DNA from: Actinomadura formosensis NBRC 14204
Lineage (GTDB): Bacteria > Actinomycetota > Actinomycetes > Streptosporangiales > Streptosporangiaceae
Length of the DNA stretch: 40,041 nucleotides
NCBI RefSeq assembly: GCF_001552155.1
Contig: NZ_BCQQ01000060.1
Span: 1-40,041 of the forward strand
Reading direction: 5' to 3'
Position numbers and translations under genes: made by a program. The notes under the pieces are model-generated. The model searched no databases and had not been told where the DNA came from. It saw only the letters and a program-made list of their open reading frames with translations. Below are positions 32,859 through 40,041 of this stretch, one piece after another. Each line of letters opens with the position of its first letter. Position 1 is the stretch's first letter.

Positions 32859-33842
32859 GTGGAGAACCTGCCCGACGACGTCCGCCATCACTGCGACGAC
32901 GGCCCGGCGAGCGTGGCCGCAGTCCGTGAGCTGGCCTCAGGCGACCTCGACGAAACCCGGCATGAGACGGCGGTGGACGCGCTGGCGGACCTGATCGTGA
33001 ACGGTGCGGGACCGGCGGCCCGGGAGTCCGCAGTGATCGCGCTGGCGGAGATCGACCAGGACAAGGCCACCACCGCCCTCTACCGGATGTTCGATCGTCA
33101 CGGCGGCCACGGTTCCGCCGGGCGGTTGCTGGCGTACTTCACCGGCGAGGACGAATCCCCGACCGAGGAGCTCATCGCGAGCCTGCCAGGAATCGGCAAC
33201 TTCCTCGGGGCGCTGACCTCGGCCGCCTTGGGCGAACGCGGCGCCGCCGCGGTCCCGGCGGTGCACGCGGCGCTCCGCGCGTTCCCCTTCCCTTCCCGGC
33301 ACGGCGCCGACCACTGGTTCCGGGACGAGTCGACCAAGTACCGGCTGATGTACGCCCTCGGGAGGGCCGGCGCGGCCGCGGCGCCCGCGACGCCGACCCT
33401 GCTGGCCGTCCTGGAGGACGAGGAGATCTACCGGGACACCCGGCACCAGGCGAAGGTGACCCTGCAAGCGATCGGCCTCCCGGAGACGGCCGACACGATC
33501 GCCGCCGAGATCCGGCGGCGGGCCGACCTTGCCGTCCACGACGAGGACGACGGTTTCAGCCTTCTGCTCGATGTGCTGCTGGGCATGCCGCCCTCGGCCC
33601 TGGCAGCCTCCCGCGAGGTCGGACCGGCGCTGGAGGCGGTGCGGCGCCGCTTCGGCGACGGCATCAGGACGTATGAGGAAGACGGCGAACTCCGCGAGTA
33701 CACCGTCTTTGGGATACGGCTGCATCGACGAGAAGATCACCGAGCAGATCAAGAAGTGAGCAGCCCGCGGATGGGGGAGGCGACCGTGTCGAGCGCGATC
33801 TTCTGGAAGTCGCCCGTGCCGGGGTCTTCGGCTGATCGATAA
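32859..33842 (+). CDS. HEAT-repeat-like protein
   Basis: About 327 aa, soluble, built from paired amphipathic helices: DGPASVAAVRELASGDLDET, TAVDALADLIVNGAGPAARE, SAVIALAEIDQDKATTALYR, AAAVPAVHAALRAFPFP and AAAAPATPTLLAVLEDEEIY. These look like HEAT or PBS-lyase repeats that bind proteins; no enzyme motif is seen. The start is uncertain: GTG 32859 (VENLPDDV) and GTG 32841 are options. The 3' end may be shifted: dropping one G near 33712 would give YGCIDEKITEQIKK and a stop at 33757-33759, a more protein-like end than the 28-residue basic tail as written. Confidence 0.55.
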   Translation: MENLPDDVRHHCDDGPASVAAVRELASGDLDETRHETAVDALADLIVNGAGPAARESAVIALAEIDQDKATTALYRMFDRHGGHGSAGRLLAYFTGEDESPTEELIASLPGIGNFLGALTSAALGERGAAAVPAVHAALRAFPFPSRHGADHWFRDESTKYRLMYALGRAGAAAAPATPTLLAVLEDEEIYRDTRHQAKVTLQAIGLPETADTIAAEIRRRADLAVHDEDDGFSLLLDVLLGMPPSALAASREVGPALEAVRRRFGDGIRTYEEDGELREYTVFGIRLHRREDHRADQEVSSPRMGEATVSSAIFWKSPVPGSSADR

Positions 33843-33857
33843 TCTCAACGTTGAGAT
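33842..33857. promoter_or_regulatory. MarR operator candidate, perfect 16-bp palindrome
   Basis: ATCTCAACGTTGAGAT is an exact palindrome 17 bases before ATG 33874 of the MarR gene. MarR proteins commonly bind such palindromes over their own promoter. Confidence 0.7.
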
Positions 33858-33873
33858 GCTTCGAGGGGGTGCG

Positions 33874-34374
33874 ATGGCGGACGCGGTGGACGCGATTTTG
33901 GCGCAGTGGGCGCGTGAGCGTCCCGACCTGGACGTGTCGGCGATGGGCGTCATCGGGCGGATCTCGCGGGCGCAGCAGCTGCTGGGCCGGGAGCTGAAGG
34001 CCTTCTTCGCCGCGCACGGCCTGGAGCGCTGGGAGTTCGACGTGTTGGCGACGCTGCGCCGGCACGGGGCCCCCTATGAGCTGACGGCGGGGGCGCTGCT
34101 GAAGGCGGCGATGGTGACCTCGGGCGCGATCACCAACCGGATCGACCGGCTGGAGGCCAAGGGGCTGGTCGAGCGGGTCCGCGACGCCGGTGACCGGCGG
34201 TCGGTGCGGGTTCGGCTGACCCCGCGGGGTCTGGAGGTCGTGGACGAGCTGCTCGGCCTGCACACCGCCAACGAGGACCGGCTGCTGGCGGGGCTGGACC
34301 CGGCCGGCCGTGACCGCATCGCCGCCGCGCTGCGCACGCTGCTGGAGTCGCTGGGCGACACCTCTCTCGGCTAG
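33874..34374 (+). CDS. MarR family regulator
   Basis: A 166-aa winged-helix regulator: GLERWEFDVLATLRRHGAPY, LTAGALLKAAMVTSGAITNR, IDRLEAKGLVERVRDAGDRR and SVRVRLTPRGLEVVDELLG are the MarR core. ATG 33874 follows gaggggg; an in-frame ATG at 33856 lies within the palindrome and is less likely. Its stop region overlaps the convergent WYL gene by 4 bases. No divergent target gene exists, so it probably regulates itself and distant genes. Confidence 0.9.
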   Translation: MADAVDAILAQWARERPDLDVSAMGVIGRISRAQQLLGRELKAFFAAHGLERWEFDVLATLRRHGAPYELTAGALLKAAMVTSGAITNRIDRLEAKGLVERVRDAGDRRSVRVRLTPRGLEVVDELLGLHTANEDRLLAGLDPAGRDRIAAALRTLLESLGDTSLG

Positions 34375-35357
34375 GTGGGCAGGTCGCGGATGGCGCGGGT
34401 GGCGCGGCGGGCGATGGCGGCCAGGTGCGGGGCGAGTTCGGGTGGGTCGAGCAGGGTGTAGTCGACGGGCAGCAGGGCGACGCGGTGGGCGAGGAACCGC
34501 AGTGAGTCCGACCGGGTGTGCAGCAGGCAGGCGTGGTCGCCGGCGGGTTCCAGGACGCCCTGCCAGGCGGTGACGTGCTCGGCGGCCTCGGTGATGGGGG
34601 CGTGCAGCAGGAGCCGCGCGCGGATCGTCCCGGATCCGCCGGCGAGGGCGTCCATGGTCCAGGAGACGGGGTCGGCGCCGCCGGGCAGTTCCCGTTCGGG
34701 GCCGCGCATCCCGGTGCGGTGGGGGTCGGTGATGCGGTCGGCGCGGAAGGTGCGCCAGCCGGCGCGGTCCTCGTCGTGGGCGAGCAGGTACCAGCGGCGG
34801 GCGGCGGTGAGGAGCCGGTGCGGCTGTGCCAGCCGCCGGGTCCGCTGCCCGCCGGCGGCGGTGTAGGTGAAACGGACCATCTCGCGGGTGACGCAGGCGG
34901 CGGCGAGCAGGGCCAGGACGGCGGACTCGGCGGGGGGCGGCGCGCCGTCGTGCGGCGGGAGCGGCGCTGCGGCCTCGGTGAGCGCGGCGACGCGCTGCCG
35001 GAGCCGGTGGGGCAGGACCTGTTCGAGTTTGGCGAGGGCGCGCAGGGAGGTGTCCTCGATGCCGGTGACGGCACCGGCGGCGGCGGTGCGCAGGCCGATG
35101 GCGATGGCGGTGGCCTCCTCGTCGTCCAGCAGCAGCGGCGGCATCGCGGTGCCGGCGGTGAGGCGGTAGCCGCCGGTGTTGCCGTGGGTGGCGTGGACGG
35201 GGTAGCCGAGGCCGCGGAGCCGGTCGATGTCGCGGCGGATGGTGCGGGCGGTGACGCCGAGCCGCGCGGCCAGTTCGGTGCCGGACCATTCGCGGGGCGT
35301 CTGCAGCAGGGACAGCAGCCGCAGCAGCCGCCCGGACGGATCACGCATGTTCGCCAT
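34371..35357 (-). CDS. YafY-type HTH-WYL regulator
   Basis: A 328-aa regulator. RLLRLLSLLQTPREWSGTEL and AARLGVTARTIRRDIDRLRG are the DeoR-like helix-turn-helix. TREMVRFTYTAAGGQRTRRL and APRRWYLLA-type sequence (TAARRWYLLAHDEDR) belong to the WYL domain, and the C-terminal extension ends ARRATRAIRDLPT. A start at ATG 35348 (MRDPSG), with gcagga upstream, is as good as ATG 35357. It diverges from a VOC-protein gene, a frequent pairing that suggests it regulates that gene. Confidence 0.9.
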   Translation of the reverse strand: MANMRDPSGRLLRLLSLLQTPREWSGTELAARLGVTARTIRRDIDRLRGLGYPVHATHGNTGGYRLTAGTAMPPLLLDDEEATAIAIGLRTAAAGAVTGIEDTSLRALAKLEQVLPHRLRQRVAALTEAAAPLPPHDGAPPPAESAVLALLAAACVTREMVRFTYTAAGGQRTRRLAQPHRLLTAARRWYLLAHDEDRAGWRTFRADRITDPHRTGMRGPERELPGGADPVSWTMDALAGGSGTIRARLLLHAPITEAAEHVTAWQGVLEPAGDHACLLHTRSDSLRFLAHRVALLPVDYTLLDPPELAPHLAAIARRATRAIRDLPT

Positions 35358-35871
35358 CCTGCCGTCCTGCTAGGACGTTCGCTGACCTATTGGCGGTCTA
35401 GCGTCGCCGGAACCGGGACGGAGGGCCCGTCCCGCAACGGCAAGGGGAGGCACGCCATGCTGCGAGGATTCGCGACCATCAGCCTGTGGGCGGACGACCT
35501 GGAGGCCGCCGGGGACTGGTACGCCGAGCTGCTGGGCGTCCGCCCGTACTTCAGCGCCCCGGGCCCGGACGGCCGCGCCGCCTACTACGAGTTCCGGGTG
35601 GGGGACTACGCGCACGAGCTGGGCCTGGTCGACGCCCGGTTCCGTCCCGGTGGCCCGGGCACCGGGGAGCCCGGCGGCGCGATCATGTACTGGCACGTGG
35701 ACGATCTGGAGGCGGCGGTGGCCAGGCTGCTGGCGATGGGCGCCCGCGAGCACGAGAAGATCACCGAGCGCGGTGAGGGGTTCGTGACCGCGTCGGTGAT
35801 CGACCCGTTCGGCAACCTCGTGGGCGTGATGTCCAACGCCCACTACCTGGAGGTCCTGGCCGGGGCCGCAC

Positions 35872-35914
35872 CGCGCCGGCCCGCCGGGGAGGCGGGCCCC
35901 GGCGGGCCGGCGCG
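35872..35914. terminator. Bidirectional GC hairpin between convergent genes
   Basis: Two perfectly complementary 18-base arms (35872-35889 and 35897-35914) with a 7-base loop lie just outside the UvrA-like stop (35917) and inside the 3' end of the VOC ORF. It probably terminates transcription from both sides. Confidence 0.7.
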
Positions 35915-35916
35915 GG

Positions 35917-38223
<2,307 letters not shown>

Positions 38224-38287
38224 GGGGGCTCCTTAATGACTTAGACTGTAAAGAGAAGGATCAGTTTATGCCATAAGGAGATATGGC

Positions 38288-39070
38288 TTGGTCGTCTTCG
38301 CCGGGCAGGGTGATCCGCGCCGCTCGATGGAACTGCTGTGGCGCGCGCCGGGGCCGTCCCGCCACGGGCCGGGGCCGAAACCGGGCCTGAGCGTGGAACT
38401 GATCGTGGACATCGCGATCGCCGTCGCCGACGAGGCGGGAATGGCGGCGCTGTCGATGCGCGCGGTCGGTGAGCGCCTCGGCCGCACGGCGATGGCCCTC
38501 TACACCTACGTCCCGGGCAAGAGCGAACTGGTCGACCTGATGTACGACCGGGCGCTGGCCGAGCTGCCCGCCGGCTACGACCTTGCGGGGGGCTGGCGGC
38601 CGGCACTGATGCGCTGGGCACAGGACTCCTGGGAGTTCTACCTGCGGCATCCGTGGATGCTGCAGGTCTCCCAGGCCCGCCCGGTGCTGGGCCCCAACGA
38701 GTACCGGGCGCTGGAGGCGCTGCTGGGCGTCCTGACCGCGACCGGGCTGGACGCGCGGCGTGTCCGGCGGGCGGTGTCGGCGCTGGCGAGCGTGGTGCGG
38801 GGCACGGCGCAGACCCTCGCCGAGTCGCGGCAGGCGGCACAGGCGACGGGCCTGTCGGAGGAGCAGTGGTGGTACGGCCGCACCGACGCCCTGGAGGAGG
38901 TGGCACCCGGGTTCGGCGAGTGCTTCCCCCTGGTGTCCAGGCTGTACGGCAGTGCGCAGCCCGCCGGCCACGACGATGTCCCGTACCTGGAGCAGGCGGC
39001 GCGGGAGGCGTTCGAGGACGGTCTTGAACTCGTCCTGGACGGCATCGACGCCGCCATCGCCCGCACCTGA
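38288..39070 (+). CDS. TetR family regulator beside drrC-like gene
   Basis: A 260-aa regulator: PGLSVELIVDIAIAVADEAG, MAALSMRAVGERLGRTAMAL and YTYVPGKSELVDLMYDRALA are the TetR DNA-binding domain, and the long C-terminal domain (LMRWAQDSWEFYLRHPWMLQ, ALASVVRGTAQTLAESRQAA) is TetR_C-like. The N-terminal GQGDPRRSMELLW segment is also seen in relatives, which favours TTG 38288, 8 bases after aaggag, over ATG 38327. A better-placed ATG at 38283 is in the wrong frame. It diverges from the UvrA-like gene across 64 bp and probably represses it. Confidence 0.85.
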   Translation: MVVFAGQGDPRRSMELLWRAPGPSRHGPGPKPGLSVELIVDIAIAVADEAGMAALSMRAVGERLGRTAMALYTYVPGKSELVDLMYDRALAELPAGYDLAGGWRPALMRWAQDSWEFYLRHPWMLQVSQARPVLGPNEYRALEALLGVLTATGLDARRVRRAVSALASVVRGTAQTLAESRQAAQATGLSEEQWWYGRTDALEEVAPGFGECFPLVSRLYGSAQPAGHDDVPYLEQAAREAFEDGLELVLDGIDAAIART

Positions 39071-39158
39071 ACCCGGTGCCGGCGGGGCCGGGGTGTGAGG
39101 TGCATCTCGCCCGGCCCGGCAGACGTCACATTCGTGAGGCCCGGGCGCTCATATCAGT

Positions 39159-39788
39159 ATGGGAACTTTCGTGGTCCAGCCACGCGAGGCGGTCTGCCAC
39201 ACCCTGCTGTACGCCGCGCACCACGCATTCCGCCGGGACCTGGACCGGCTGGCGGCGGCCGTGGCGGCGGGCAAGGGCGGGGCCGCGCACGTCCGCGCGG
39301 GCTGGGACAACTTCAAAGATCAGCTGGACATGCACCATGACCTGGAGGACCGGCTGCTGTGGCCGCGGGTGCGGGAGGCGGTCGCGGGGCGCCGCGCCGA
39401 GCGGGCGGTGCTGGAGGAGATCCGCGCCGAGCACACCGGGATCGGCCCGCTGGTCGCCGATGTCGACGCGGCGCTGGGGGACCGCGGCGCCGCGCCGGGC
39501 GCGGTGCGGACGTTGCGGGAGGCGCTGGAGGCGCATCTGCGGCACGAGGAGGCGACCGCGCTGCCGCTGGCCGAGGCGGTGCTGGCGCCGGGGGAGTGGC
39601 GGGCGCTGGCCGTCGAGGCCGGCGCCCGCTGCCGGGCCGGCGTGCCGCTGTTCGTGCCGTGGGTGGTGGACGGGATCGCGCCGGTCGAGCGGAGCCGGTT
39701 CCTGACGGCGCTGCCCCGGCCGCTGCGGGAGCGCAACCGGGTGATGTGGGAGCCCCGCTACCGCAGACGCCGTCTGTGGAGCCCCTGA
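39159..39788 (+). CDS. Hemerythrin-like HHE domain protein
   Basis: A 209-aa four-helix protein with the hemerythrin ligand pattern: HHAFRRDLDRLAAAV, MHHDLEDRLLWPRVREAV, EEIRAEHTGIGPLVADVDAA and LEAHLRHEEATALPLAEAVL. Such proteins bind a di-iron centre and are linked to oxygen, NO or redox sensing. The C-terminal 60 residues (VPLFVPWVVDGIAPVERSRF) are an extension also seen in actinobacterial members. ATG 39159 has only a weak ribosome-binding site. Confidence 0.8.
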   Translation: MGTFVVQPREAVCHTLLYAAHHAFRRDLDRLAAAVAAGKGGAAHVRAGWDNFKDQLDMHHDLEDRLLWPRVREAVAGRRAERAVLEEIRAEHTGIGPLVADVDAALGDRGAAPGAVRTLREALEAHLRHEEATALPLAEAVLAPGEWRALAVEAGARCRAGVPLFVPWVVDGIAPVERSRFLTALPRPLRERNRVMWEPRYRRRRLWSP

Positions 39789-39790
39789 GC

Positions 39791-39809
39791 CCGCCCCCCG
39801 GGGGGGCGG
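39791..39809. terminator. Palindromic GC hairpin between convergent genes
   Basis: ccgcccccc is followed by its complement with one extra G. It lies between the hemerythrin stop (39788) and the stop of the convergent membrane-subunit gene (39816). Confidence 0.4.
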
Positions 39810-39815
39810 CACGGG

Positions 39816-40041
39816 TCACCGGTGCGGCGCTGGCGGCCAGGACGGGACGGCCGCCGCGGGACGGGGTCGAAAGCAGGTGGTGAGAAGGGCCAGGACGGCG
39901 ACGCCAGCGGTGAGCCAGGCGGCGTAGTCGCCGATGTGGCCGGAGTGCAGCGCGTGCAGGCGGGCGGCGGTGACCGCGCCGGCGGCACGTCCCGCCCGCC
40001 GGGAACGCCGACCGGCCCCGCCGCGCGGCGGGGTGGCGGGC
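39816..40041 (-). CDS. NuoL/MnhA-type membrane subunit, C-terminal end (partial)
   Basis: The minus-strand frame entering from the window edge reads RAGRAAGAVTAARLHALHSG, then HIGDYAAWLTAGVAVLALLT and a stop at 39816-39818. LHSGHIGDYAAWLTAG followed by a hydrophobic helix is typical of the last helix of complex I subunit 5-like (NuoL) proton-translocating proteins. Only about 74 residues are in the window, so the exact family member is uncertain. Confidence 0.5.
   Translation of the reverse strand, partial: PATPPRGGAGRRSRRAGRAAGAVTAARLHALHSGHIGDYAAWLTAGVAVLALLTTCFRPRPAAAVPSWPPAPHR

Noticed and set aside
33664..35289. 541-codon minus-strand ORF over the WYL and MarR genes
   Set aside because: Arg/Pro/His-rich shadow of two well-supported regulator genes in other frames.
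38283..38390. ATG with an ideal Shine-Dalgarno as start of a short ORF
   Set aside because: The frame gives only a short Arg-rich peptide; the TetR frame starting at TTG 38288 carries the conserved protein.

Overview
The window is uniformly high-GC DNA with GTG/TTG starts and the regulator mix typical of Actinomycetota (TetR, MarR, HxlR, GlxA, WYL, AraC_N). A filamentous actinomycete such as Streptosporangiales or Streptomycetales is likely, but no rRNA or tRNA gene is present to place it. There is no CRISPR array, no tRNA and no biosynthetic core enzyme. The first base coincides with the end of an insertion sequence, so the window may begin at a contig break.

1-10.3 kb: a complete IS1182-type element (1-1716), a LUD-domain gene, a serine recombinase with a translationally coupled 63-aa partner, and then the most distinctive locus. 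This is an adjacent pair of 23S rRNA methyltransferase genes closely matching AviRb and AviRa, the avilamycin/evernimicin resistance pair. aviRb is intact; aviRa carries one single-base frameshift. Next comes a small HTH gene coupled to an epoxide hydrolase gene that is cut short by a 2.6-kb Tn3-type element. That element has long inverted repeats, a wrecked tnpR, a tnpA lacking its catalytic core and one passenger gene. Beyond it lie an MFS pseudogene, a MerR tail and a Tn3 transposase tail.

10.8-14.3 kb: an intact cassette in which a GlxA-type regulator diverges from a five-gene run (DJ-1/PfpI protein, small beta-rich protein, three small membrane proteins). The last four genes overlap by 4 bases each.

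14.3-22.9 kb: mostly decay. It holds an APH-type antibiotic phosphotransferase with one in-frame TGA, fragments of IS630, Tn3, IS5-type and integrase genes, a truncated UvrD-like helicase, a SpoIIE phosphatase tail and a broken acr3. An intact aldo/keto reductase-AraC divergent pair sits inside it.

22.9-40 kb: mostly intact regulator-enzyme pairs. They are arsR/arsI; HxlR/NAD(P)-binding protein; TetR/TetX-like flavin monooxygenase around a perfect 10+9+10 operator; TetR/(flavin monooxygenase, DHA2 exporter, small ORF); MarR with a perfect 16-bp palindrome; WYL regulator/VOC protein; TetR/DrrC-like UvrA paralogue. A hemerythrin-domain protein and the tail of a NuoL-type membrane subunit close the window.

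Taken together the window reads as an accessory region with repeated transposon traffic and many small detoxification or resistance modules: ribosome methylation, antibiotic phosphorylation, flavin-dependent oxidation, export, DNA-bound drug removal and organoarsenical cleavage. Many lesions are single-base changes in G or C runs, so some pseudogene calls could be assembly errors.
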